A stretch of DNA of 64,000 nucleotides, from contig JAVGWX010000005.1 of NCBI GenBank assembly GCA_036924085.1, forward strand, positions 39,261,483 through 39,325,482, read 5' to 3'. The first letter of the stretch is position 1. The number at the start of each line of letters is the position of its first letter. The translations under genes were made by a program, and so were the position numbers. The notes under the pieces were generated by a model. It was not told the origin of the DNA. It searched no databases and saw only the letters and a list, made by a program, of their open reading frames with translations. Shown here one piece after another: positions 33,300 to 43,517 of the stretch. The DNA is from Ariolimax columbianus (Eukaryota; Mollusca; Gastropoda; Stylommatophora; Arionidae).

Positions 33300-33645
33300 T
33301 TAGAAACCAAGACTAGATTGTCGTTAGGAATAATATACTGATCAGACCTGTTAGTTAGGGTCAAATAAAATATACTGGCCAAGGCCCTCACGACGGCTTC
33401 TTCGTAGTCAATCTTGAAAACAGACGGTTTTTTCTTGGCGGTCTTCCTAACGAGGTAGGGGGTCGACGTGATCTCTGTAGTATTGAGAGACACGTAGATG
33501 AGGCCAAGCATAGCACAACCGCCTAAAAGACCTCAATCCACCTTGAACAGCACGCTCGGAATGTGAGGAAAGCTACTGCAATACGCCACTTACCGTCCTT
33601 TTCAGGGAGTACAAACATATAAACCTATTCATTGTGGGCATTCTC
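33300..33645 (+). repeat. Interspersed repeat family B, copy 3
   Basis: It matches copy 2 in AATATACTGATC, CTAACGAGGTAGGGG, TCGACGTGATCTC, GAGACACG, CCACCTTGAACAGCA, GTCCTTTTCAGGG and CATTGTGGGCATTC. It is followed directly by CTTCTTC. Confidence 0.75.
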
Positions 33646-33789
33646 TTCTTCTTCATCGTACGCTGTTTACAGCGATATTTACGTTGCACTGTTTTAATTT
33701 GTTAGCCTGTGGCTCAGTGCATCCGATTTCAACAGGCGTTTCTGTAGGGTTGCCCTCCTTAGCCTTTGGCTGTCCCCAGCCTAACTGCA
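33646..33789 (-). mobile_element. Possible fragment of the SINE body seen at 7795
   Basis: TACGTTGCACTGTTTT and CTCAGTGCATCCGATTTC resemble the 3' body of the SINE at 7795-8068 in the same orientation. Short and uncertain. Confidence 0.35.
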
Positions 33790-34174
33790 AGGCAGCAGTT
33801 GTTTTTGGTCAGAGTTGTCTCTCTTAGGAAGTTGTCTTGCAGGACTATCGAGTCTTCCCTACTCGTGTCTATAGCGTTTGGCAATGATATGATTGACTAT
33901 GTACTAGTTTGTACTATCCCGGAAGAGAGGCAGTCCAGTGTGACTTTTTCCCAGGATCGTCACGTCCAGCCAGAAACGTAGCATATGCATATGAGTGAGG
34001 TATCTTTTTGCTCGCTTTATTTTCTCGGCTCATCTGCAGTGATGGTACGCCTAGCATTCCCCGCCACCCGGGAGGTTGTCACCATAGGGCAGGAGGTGCA
34101 ATGTCCGCTGGACTGCATCTCTTCTGCGTCCATTGGAAAGACTGATAGCAGACAGAGGCAAAGAGCGAGGTAGG
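33790..34174 (+). repeat. Interspersed repeat family C, copy 1
   Basis: It shares GTCTCTCTTAG/TTGTCTTAGAG, CATCTGYAGTGATGGT, GGCAGRRGTGCAATGTCCG and GACTGATAGCAGACA-like words with 37530-37930, on the same strand. No coding frame; class unknown. Confidence 0.65.
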
Positions 34175-34190
34175 AGTGCATTTTACCAGG

Positions 34191-34380
34191 TGCATTCAAG
34201 CGGCTCGACCGGGCCGGGCTGAGACGCAAATCCCAGCCATGTCGTAGCCTCCCATCACAGCGGTTCTGAGATTTAGGGCGGGATTCTGATTTAGAGGCGT
34301 TCGGCCGTAGTCCCTCAGATGGTACCTTATCAGCCAAGCACGTGGACCAAATGTCAGCGACCTGTGATTCCTCTCGAAAT
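34191..34380 (-). rRNA. 28S rRNA 3'-domain fragment A (pseudogene), flanked by 16-bp repeats
   Basis: In the minus sense it reads TCGAGAGGAATCACAGGT, ACATTTGGTCCACGTGCTTG, TACCATCTGAGGGACTACGG and GAACGCCTCTAAATCAGAAT followed by CCCGCCC. This matches the large-subunit rRNA from the sarcin-ricin loop towards the 3' end, with about a quarter of positions changed. Direct repeats AGTGCATTTTACCAGG (34175-34190) and AGTGCATTTGACCAGG (34381-34396) abut both ends, as in a retrotransposed copy. Confidence 0.82.
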
Positions 34381-34439
34381 AGTGCATTTGACCAGGGGAC
34401 AAGCCTGGTCATTGCACGGAGATGTTGTTCGCCTGGTGC

Positions 34440-34790
34440 GGACATATCTCATGGTCAAGGGTTGAGTCTCAGCAGTTCGCAGTGAGGTAGCTGATCTACT
34501 GCTTAGGGCACCCCGACCGAGAACTAAGTCTTCTACAAATGGTTTCATACCTCATCGCCGTTTGGGGTGAATATCGAGCAGTTTCTCGCCCGCTTTGATC
34601 CGCGGACGGCAGAGACCTTATTCTGCGGATCGACCGGGCGGGGCTGGAGCGAGAGCCCCAGGTCCCCAACATGTACAAGCCTCCCCTTGCAATCGTTCTG
34701 AGCTTTTGCGCGGGATTTTGGCTTAGAGGCGTCCGGCCGTAATCCCTCACCTTGTAGCCTCGCGCCGTTGCGGGCATTCGACACATCGAA
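34440..34790 (-). rRNA. 28S rRNA 3'-end fragment B (pseudogene)
   Basis: In the minus sense it starts GAGGGATTACGGCCGGACGC, then CCTCTAAGCCAAAATCCCGC. A variable G+C-rich expansion follows, then AAACCATTTGTAGAAGACTT, TCGGTCGGGGT, ATCAGCTACCTCACTGCGAA and CTCAACCCTTG, the very 3' end of 28S. Fragments A and B share the segment from GACGC/GAACGCCTCTAA into the expansion. They are therefore overlapping copies of the same rRNA region, not one split gene. Confidence 0.82.
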
Positions 34791-34799
34791 CAGCAACAA

Positions 34800-36045
34800 G
34801 TATATATTTGTATGCCGCTTAGTATCTAGACATGCGCACCACAACCATAGTTAGGCGTCATTTGCGATAAGCGTCGCTGGAGGCATAATAGACTTTCTTG
34901 ATTTGCACTTTTGTATCGCATAATGCACACACACCTTTTGTTAAATACTCCTAATTTACGTTTAATTTGTTTCAGCTTTTAGAGATGTGTAATCTATCGT
35001 GTATAATTAATGCATATTTTTTTAATGCGTTGTCTAAACGCTGAGAATCAATCATTCCCTGCTACACCTTTCTTCCCATCAAACCAACCCCCAAAAATGG
35101 AATTACAAAAAAATTGATTAAAAAAAAAGAAAAGATTTTTCTCATTCTGATGAGCTTCTCAAGTTGTCTAAACCTGTCTGTAGATTAAACAAGTTGACAC
35201 AATGAGCGATGGCGTGCCTTCGTCCTGATCAACAGCACGAGATGTTTATAAGAGTCCAAAAATTGCTCACAAAACTCGATAATGTCCCCGGATCTGTAAG
35301 CCGTTCTCCTCGTGAGCTCTAGATTTACATCTCAAGTGGCTGCCAATTCATGGGGGAGTTCCCTTTTAACTGTAACCCAGTTGTGTGTGTATGTATAAGT
35401 GTGCGTGTGTGCGTGTCTTTCGTTGTTCCAAAACATCAACTCTAGACAAAAATGACTGGCATTTATCCTCTCGGTTGACCGTTTTCTTGGGAGTTAAATA
35501 CGGATCGCTCAAGGTGTAACTGGCGACATGTTACTGTTAATGGACAGAAGAAAAAAAACAAATAACAGAAAAAACCAACTATATATATAACTTATAATTA
35601 AAATTGAGAAAGTGAACTCTTGGGTGATAGGTGGAGCCAGCACTGGTATACATTGTTGAATCACGGGCAAGCACAAATATCACTATATGCGTCGAAGAAA
35701 TGGATTAATAGAAGAATGATATGGACTGCAAATAAAACTAACGATGCATTACTTGAAGAAGCAAGACACAAGAACAATTCATTGCAAAAGTTGGGTCAAT
35801 GCAGTTTTCCTTTTTCAAAGATGCGGGTAGGAACATACTTGTGACAGCGAGTAAAATAGCAGGGGCGCGAGACAGAAGACGGTAAAGAGAGAAAAAAATT
35901 GAATAGCCAAAAGGAATGACATGGGGAACAATCAACAAAAGTTTCCATAAACAACATGCATGATATAAGTGTGGGAGATACATGGTAACAAAGTCAACCA
36001 GTAAGTAAAATGTGTGTTAATGAAAAAGGTAAATATATATATTGT
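34800..36045. other. No gene recognised
   Basis: A+T-rich sequence with several A-runs. The open frame at 35620-35844 has no recognisable similarity. Confidence 0.4.
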
Positions 36046-36049
36046 CTTA

Positions 36050-36300
36050 GTCGATCTGTTTTTTCTAAAGGGGCTGTTCCTTCAGTGCCGGTCCCAGCTC
36101 TGTCGTGAGTTGGATGAAACCGGGTGGAGGATTTCATGAAAAGCGGGGCATGGTCGAGAAGCTTATTACTCCGCTGTTGGGACAAGTGTCGTGGATGATG
36201 GTTGACCGATGTGCGAGTCCAAGTACATCTTAAGAGACTCAAAAACTAGAGCAAACTAGACCTGCATCCTGTTAGGCGCCATCTATGCTTCTCTAAACAA
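36050..36300 (-). repeat. Family A repeat, partial copy
   Basis: The reverse complement matches 2800-3045: TTTAGAGAAGCATAGATGGC, CTCTTAAGATGTACT, CCCAACAGCGGAGTAATAAG and GAGCTGGGACCGGCAC. Confidence 0.65.
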
Positions 36301-36334
36301 AATTATTAACAATATCGGCATTTAGACTATAGTG

Positions 36335-36337
36335 TAC

Positions 36338-36389
<52 letters not shown>

Positions 36390-36465
36390 CTTTTTAAATG
36401 TAGATATATATATATATATATATATATTTGTTTTTATATATATATATATATAGAAATATATGTAT
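36335..36465. repeat. (TA)n microsatellite
   Basis: Three near-pure TA blocks separated by short T-rich spacers. Confidence 0.95.
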
Positions 36466-36639
36466 ATACGATATGACATACTTTAAATAGAGAGAATTGA
36501 CACTATTGGTAACCGAAGACCACACACAATTTAAATCTGACAAGTATCAACGAACTTAACATATAAATATTACAAATATGTAAATATCAGTGATTATGAA
36601 GTTAGCAAGTTCAAGCAGTTGGCAAATAACATCGAACGT

Positions 36640-37480
36640 TAGACAGATGGTAAAAGATGCATTAGTAATTGTAGTAGTAGAAGCATCAGTAGTTGTAGTC
36701 GTTTCAGAAACTTTAGTAGTCGTAGTATCTGTTCTAGTAGCACCAATATTGCTTGCAGTTGTAGTAGCATAACACACATTAGCGGTAGTACTTTTAAAAG
36801 TGAAAGTATTAGCAGTTTTAGTTTCAGTTGTAGTAGTAATAGTAATGGTGGTGGTAGTATTAGTAGTAGAGTAGTTCTAGATCTAGCAGTAGGTTCGTAG
36901 TAGTAGTTGTTGTAGTAGTAATAGTAGTATCAGTAGTAGTAGTAGTAGTAGCAGTGGTAGAAGCAGCAGTATAAGTAGTACTAATGAAGTAGTTGAGAGA
37001 TTCATATTATCTTCAGTAGTTTAAAAAGTAGCAATATTAGTAGTTATAATATAAGTGATAGTACTATTAGAACTAAAAGTAGTAGTAGTAGTAGTAATAG
37101 TAGTAGTAATAGTGGTAGCAGTAGCAGCATTTATAGTAGCGGAGACAGTAATTGTAGGCAGAATGAAGTATTAGTAATAGTACTAGTAATAGAAGTATTA
37201 ATAGTAGTAGTAATAATAATAGTAGCAGTAGTAGTGCAAATAGTTGCAGTAGAAGTGGCAGTGAAAGCAGTTGTAGTAATAGTTGTTGTAGCAAAATTAG
37301 TATTATACGTAACAATTTTAATACTAGTTGTATAGGTAAATGTAATATACCTGGTAGTAGTAGTATTAACACTAGTAGTACTAGTACTAATAATAGTAGT
37401 AATAGTTATTATAGTGCAATTAGTAGTAGTAGTAGCATAAGAATCAATAGTAGCAGTAGTAGTAATAGTAGTAGTGAGAT
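36640..37480. repeat. (AGT)n trinucleotide array, diverged
   Basis: 840 bp of AGT/GTA words with frequent substitutions. The Thr-, Leu- and Tyr-rich open frames on both strands are by-products. Confidence 0.9.
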
Positions 37481-37529
37481 GGCTGCTTTTGACAGCCAAA
37501 TGCTTCCCGGACAAAAGCACGCGTTTTAA

Positions 37530-37930
37530 ATTGTTGAGGCGACGTCCAAAGTCTGTTGTCTTAGAGGCATTCTGATTGCAAAGAGGGGTTATGGACACAT
37601 CTTTCGAGTTATCCCAAATGGAGGCAGACCAGTGTGTTTGTGTCCCAGTATCGTCATGTCCTGCCAGGGACATATCATATGCATCTGGGTCGACTATCTC
37701 ATCCTTCTTACGTCATTTTTGCCAGTCCATCTGTAGTGATGGTATATGTGGCATTCTCCCCCACCCCCTCCTCCTGCAAGATCGTCACAAGGGGGCAGAG
37801 GTGCAATGTCCGTTGGTCTGTATCTCTTCGTCATCCATGGGGATAAATGATAGAGGACAATAAGTAAAACACGAGACAAGAATGAATTTCAGCCATGAAG
37901 TGGGGATGGAGCCCAGAGCATGTACCACTC
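37530..37930 (+). repeat. Interspersed repeat family C, copy 2
   Basis: The counterpart of 33790-34174, with the same block order. It is not followed by 28S-like sequence. Confidence 0.65.
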
Positions 37931-38649
37931 GCCAGTGGGTTCTACAGCTACACCAATAGTGGACCATATTAGGATATGTTCTTTGCACCTTTTCTTTCAA
38001 TGTAACCGTTTCTTCATCTTGTTTTCACCTCTCGGTTTATCATACCATCATTCATTCAATAACCACATTGGAAACGGATTCGTGCAGGACTCATTACGTA
38101 GTGGGCTAGTTAGTTCGAACACTAAATGTAATCCTACCCAAATATCTACATCGTGCGTTCACGCCGATTTCGTGTTAAAGTCATTGAATAATGTAGATCA
38201 CTGTGATCTCTTCAACTATGCTCACCTAGCCGACAGTATTACTATACATTTTCTTTACACAGTCTTTTTTCATGAATTTATCATACGTAATGCGCTGTTA
38301 CGCCTTTCTCATTTGTGCCAATACCAAAAGGAAAGCCAATTTACAAATAAACAAAGAGTAACGGGGGCAGAGAGAACGGTGCAGCAGCCGGACAGGAGTA
38401 AAGAAACCAAAAACCATGCTCATGCTTGATCCACTGATTAGGAAACATATGGCCAATGCCTACCCCAGAACCAACATTCCAGACCGTAACATCACAGACC
38501 CCTACAGCGCTAGCATCACCACGCGAGAGCGACTTACAGGGGCATGAACAATCCAATCCCCGACTGGTCAGTGACAAAACTACATGGCTTGTGACAGGGT
38601 TGGGACCCGCACAAGATTAACTACACTGTTGAGGAAAGAGTTACTTATT
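37931..38649. other. No gene recognised
   Basis: A 169-codon frame (37920-38429) spans the family C edge and has no domain signature. Confidence 0.4.
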
Positions 38650-39000
38650 CCTGATAATGATGCGTGGTACACTTAAGGGACACGTAAAATTACGCCATTG
38701 TGGCCCAACCCATATACTCGTCGCCCACCAATGAGATAGAGAGATGGTCTGAGACAAAACATAGATCCAGCATGATATTTAAAGACAAATGACAAATATG
38801 AGTTTAGACGGCAGTTGTCCTGGTATAAGACACGTTGTGTGACTGAATGAACACAACGATCACAGTTCGTTAGCAAGTTGTCCATCGCTAGCGATGGTGT
38901 CGACGTCATCAGACGCTGTATTTTGATTATAGTGAGAAAGAAACTGCGCTATTAACAATACCACTCACTGAAATTACAGTACTGCAGTAGTTAGTTTATG
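38650..39000 (-). repeat. Family D repeat with perfect 16-bp palindrome
   Basis: CCATCGCTAGCGATGG at 38882-38897 is self-complementary. Surrounding words (CATCAGACG, GATTATAGTGAG, CTGCGCT) match 30700-30790. The tRNA-like head is not evident in this copy. Confidence 0.5.
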
Positions 39001-39590
39001 TAATAGTTATCTGGTTTCTATGAATTCAATTTTCGTTTTGGCCTGCTCTGGATAAAGCCCGTACAAAGTTGGACTTTGATTGTTACTATAAAACTGCATA
39101 TACACTTGTCTGTGCGTCATTATTAAATGTAAATGTTACATATCCGCAATGAAAGAGCTGATATTATTGCTTTACAAGTTGCCATCATGGGCACATTAGC
39201 GATGGATAGAAGTGACATTTTGAAATCAATCAATGCCCGCCTGCTGGATGAGGACACAACAATAGATCAAGCAGCAATCCACAGACTGCAAAGTTTCGAC
39301 ATTAAACGATGTACGAGCGGCGTGGGGCGCACGAGAGGACGGAGCAGAAGAGTGTTCAACCAGCGATCTACATGGACCATCAGCATCCATACCTACGCCA
39401 TTTGGTGAAAGAGACTGAGCACTTATAGGTGTGCCCGGAGTGCAGTGACGTCGATTCTTAGAAACAGATCCCGGAAACTAAATATCCGTTCACATTTCTT
39501 AAAGAAAGATATGTTCAGGTTTACATAATTCTTGTCTTTCTTCTATACACTTTTGGTCCTGCTAGTGCCCTTCAGCGTCAGATTATAAAG
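39001..39590. other. No gene recognised
   Basis: A 91-codon frame at 39133-39408 has no recognised similarity. Confidence 0.35.
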
Positions 39591-39599
39591 ATGTTTCCA

Positions 39600-40215
39600 G
39601 ACCCGGCGTATATTTGTGCTTCGTGCACGAGGAGCTGTAGTGCTTCTGTAATCTATGCTGCCTATCTTTTTCGTAGTCGGCACTTAGCTCTCAATTCATT
39701 GTATCTGTGTAGCATTGCTTTCTGAGGGATACTATCTGGTGTCTGACGTATCACATGGCAGAACATTTTTATTTGCTGTTTATTAATGACGTCTAGCACT
39801 GGTGTTGTACCCACTTTTTTCCAAATATCTGATTCTATCCATTATTCTTAATCCAATCATTCTGCGTTACCCTTTCATAACAGTTATTTCGATGTTTCGT
39901 TAATCTTTGATTATTAATGTCCATTTCTGGCACTGATAGGACAACGTGGGTTAGAATTAGTGTCCTAGTGTGTTCTATTTGTTACCATTTTGGTTTTCTC
40001 GATTTTGTTGTTAATCCGTACAGACCTTATTGTCTTAATAATGTTCATGTGTTCCTGCAGTTGTTTTTTTCTGATTGCTTTTTTTTTGCTTGGTCATCAG
40101 CAAGGAGATGCTCACTGAGGCTGTTTTCCTCGCTAATGTTGTTGTTTGGTTGTTTTTGTCTACATATTGCGTCTATATATGTGATAAAGAGTGAATGGGA
40201 TAGTACATAATCTTA
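39600..40215 (-). pseudogene. LINE RT relic (motif C and C-terminus)
   Basis: The minus sense reads LFITYIDAICRQ and SLSEHLLADDQA (motif C with the Asp pair), then RLTKHRNNCYERVTQND and WKKVGTTPVLDVINKQQIKM. FCHVIRQTPDSIPQKAMLHR and YNELRADYEKDRQHRLQKH end it. Order is normal, with frameshifts and stops. Confidence 0.75.
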
Positions 40216-40722
40216 CCATACCCTGGATCTAATACTATTTGTTTCCTGATTATTCTGCGGTGTTATTAATATACTTTCGCTTTACTAATAACAAGACAAT
40301 GCACGACGCTATATTTCACTAACAGGTTAAATGCTAATGTTGATGTTAAAATAATGTTAAAAATGTATTACAACAATCTGAAGTAAAATATGAAAATATT
40401 TTGAAGAAGCTGTAAAAATAAACGGTATTTCGTTGTTATCACCCACACCCTGTATATAACGCGTTACAAAACACACAACATAACAAAGGCACGAAATAAG
40501 GAAGTTTTAAAAAGAAACGACAAAGAAACGAAATAAAAGAAAAAAAACGTAAAATGACAGCAAATAAACCAAACGCAACAAGAAAGTTTAAATGATAAAA
40601 GGAAAAGAAACGAAATAAAAGATGAAACGTAAAAATATATAGCCAAAAAAAAAAAAAAACAGAACAAGAACGTTTTTTGATCATGAACAACAATGTTATT
40701 TAATTAGTGTAATCCTAACCAT

Positions 40723-41660
40723 TGTAGCAGATCCTCTATTTCTTTGCCCTGGCCGTGATCTAACTTAGACCATTCTCACACTCATCCACATCATCATGAC
40801 CATACTCAGTAAATGACATATCACACATCAGGTGGCATATTTATTAAATCATACTCATATCATAGAATGAGTAGAGAAATTACAAACACAATATAATACA
40901 TATCTTAACTAAACATTCTACTAAAACGGGAATTGTAAGCATTAGCTATTGATGGAATTCCCAACTATCTAAAAACCCAGTTCTATTGCCTTGCAATGAC
41001 ATCACACACACATCGCCTTAACTGCGTCTTCAACACACCTTATCAAATACTCTTCCTCACTGAAATCCCCTCAGGCGGGCGATCTCGACATAACTCGTTC
41101 ACAATGTGTCCTTGCTTACAAACACACTTTCACATTATCTATTAATGCAAAACTCACACACCTATTTGAGCGATCCTGTTCTATCACTAAACATTCGTCC
41201 AACCGTCAATCAATCGCTCCTCTATCTAAGTCGGTGAGTTAAACATACTATCTACATTCAGTCTCTCTCTCTCTCTTCTCCATACAGCCTCTCACTCTCC
41301 ATCTCTCCTCCAGCCTCCCGAGCTAAACTTTGTCTCGAGTTATATATCCTCAAGCAAGACCAGAGCTTGACCAATCGATCTCAGGTATGGTCATCTTCAA
41401 TTCCAATTGGAACGAAACACTTTGCACACCTGTCACTCATTCTCTCGCAGCAAGCCCCGTTGCCAATTTCGTCTGTCAATCAATCTTCCCCTACCAAAAT
41501 CGGAAGGCCAGTGGTCAGTTTCTACCTGTCCACATTCCTTAACCCAACTCTGTTCTCCTTTGCTGAGACAGTGAGTGACCTTGACATGCATTCATGTAGC
41601 TTTAAGCTTTAACATGTTCAGGCATCCTAAACTCCCCTTGCTCCGGCGGGAACTGTTACA
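40723..41660 (-). repeat. 3' LTR (left)
   Basis: 938 bp, TG...CA ends. In the minus sense, AATAAA at 40840-40845 is a candidate polyadenylation signal. Confidence 0.93.
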
Positions 41661-41677
41661 TTACCTCCCTAAACTAC
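41661..41677 (-). promoter_or_regulatory. Candidate polypurine tract
   Basis: TTTAGGGAGGTAA in the minus sense directly abuts the 3' LTR, the expected place for plus-strand priming. Confidence 0.5.
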
Positions 41678-42433
41678 AGACCGAAACATGGATGGTCATT
41701 TTTTTCATCTGGCAAATGACCACCATTTTCGTCTCTACTATCCAAAATATAAACACTACTCCTGTTTACAACTTCACTCACATCGTACATGGATAAAAAT
41801 ACATGTCATTTGATACATATAAACTTTTTGTAATACATACACAATCAATACAAGCAGAAGAAAAACACTGGCTGGTCGTTTTTACAACACAACACTTTTA
41901 CATCGTTTTGCAGTCAAATACACCCAAGTCTGTCCCTGCGGGACCTTTAACTCATCAAAACAGAAACACCTTAAGGAATTCTCCTTACTCATTGAGGTAA
42001 ACATACCTCGCCCTGTTCCCGTGCCTTCCTCTAAGGACACGAACCTTCATTGTTACACTCGACCAGTTCAGGTCAATTTTCTCAAGCGGTCTCATTACAC
42101 GCCTGGCCGACGATTCACTTCATACTAACTCCTGTGAGGCCACGAATTTACGTGGGTTATCCTCAGGCTAGTTATCACTGTCTTTCTTGACAGCTATCCC
42201 CTCTCAAAGAAAACAGCAAAATTCTTTATGTTTCCCACAAAAACGATATTCGACAACATATGTCATAGTCAATATTACAACTTCTGATCAATATAGTCTT
42301 CTCTGCAAAGACTCCACATACATGTGATTCTGGAACTCGTGGTGACTTGTGCTTGCGGAGGCCTACAGTCTGGATGAGATATACTGCTCTGTAGATCACC
42401 TAAATAACCTGTATCAAATACCTGTAAACATGA

Positions 42434-42790
42434 TGATTCAACAACAACAACAAAAAAACAACAACAAAATAAAGAAAAATTCAATGCATACTATATCGAC
42501 CATACAACCCACTAAAAATGCAAGTAATACCATTAGTCAAAACCCAAACACTAAATACAAATGTCAAAATATTTGCACGCATACTCATGATATCAGTATT
42601 TCAGTCCGTAAGTATCACACTTTTATACTGTCAGGATATGTAATCATGTTTAAACAACAAAACAACAACAGAATAAAGAAAAATTCAATGCATACTATAT
42701 CGACCATACAATCTACTAAAAATGCAAGTAATACCATTAGTCAAAACCCAAATATCAAAATATTTACACACATAAACATGACCAAGTGCC
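42434..42790. repeat. Tandem duplication inside the LTR element
   Basis: CAACAACAACAAAAT... followed by AAAGAAAAATTCAATGCATA, TATCGACCATACAA and AATGCAAGTAATACCATTAG occurs twice (from about 42437 and 42653), with an internal length difference. Confidence 0.85.
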
Positions 42791-43184
42791 ATCAACCTTC
42801 ACTCCTGCTCGTGCCCCACAGATGAGCACCTGTTAATGCCCCCTTTATACGATACTAAACTATGACTAAGTTCTACTAGACTATGTCACTAAACTATGAC
42901 TAAGTTGTAACTTAATCAGATACTAAACTATGTCTGAGTCAAAAGTCAAAAACCGAATCGTCCACCTGTCGAATTACGTCCTGCTGTAACCCTACTAGTC
43001 CAGGTGCAGTCTTTGTCCCGAGGAATCAAAACCGAGTGTTGTGATCTAACTAATTCACCGCTATTTCCCCAAATTCCCCGCATCAAAGCTACCTGGTCAG
43101 ACATTGACCGAAACAGCACGTCCACGTGTTACCTTGCGTCACGTAATCATTACCTGGCGCATCCAGCTATCCTGCGTCTCTTGC

Positions 43185-43310
43185 CCGTTTCTCTGTTCGG
43201 AAATGTCTCTGTGATCTCGTCAGTCTAGCTTCAGACTGGCCGTCCGTTTCTCTGGTCGGAAATGTCCCTTTGATCTCGGTCAGTCTAGCTTCAGACTGAC
43301 CGTCCGTGGT
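43185..43310. repeat. 64-bp duplication inside the LTR element
   Basis: TTTCTCTGTTCGGAAATGTC...CAGTCTAGCTTCAGACTG is repeated from about 43189 and 43248, each with CAGTCTAGCTTCAGACTG, an imperfect hairpin. Confidence 0.85.
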
Positions 43311-43517
43311 ACGCTCATTGTCTGGCGTTTACTTGAGACAACGAATTCAAAGGAATTTTTTAACATCTGGTCATTCCTCCTTCTCTATACCCTACCCCCT
43401 AATTATCCAAATCTCCGTTTCCCAAGGATAACGGTAGATGAAACAAATTGTATGCAAATGCATACATTAACTGGAGTTTCACATGATAGCCCATGTGAGT
43501 AAGTACTCCACACGACT

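Noticed and set aside
34017..34844. Overlapping minus-strand frames of 64-142 codons
   Set aside because: The DNA is degenerate 28S rRNA plus repeat family C; the frames are accidental.
36556..37673. Thr-rich and Leu-rich frames
   Set aside because: By-products of the (AGT)n array.
37920..38429. 169-codon plus-strand frame as a gene
   Set aside because: No recognisable domain, it starts inside repeat family C, and has no supporting splice or promoter evidence.
40439..40693. Phe-rich 84-codon minus-strand frame
   Set aside because: It lies in the A-rich interior and inverted end of the TIR element, with no domain.
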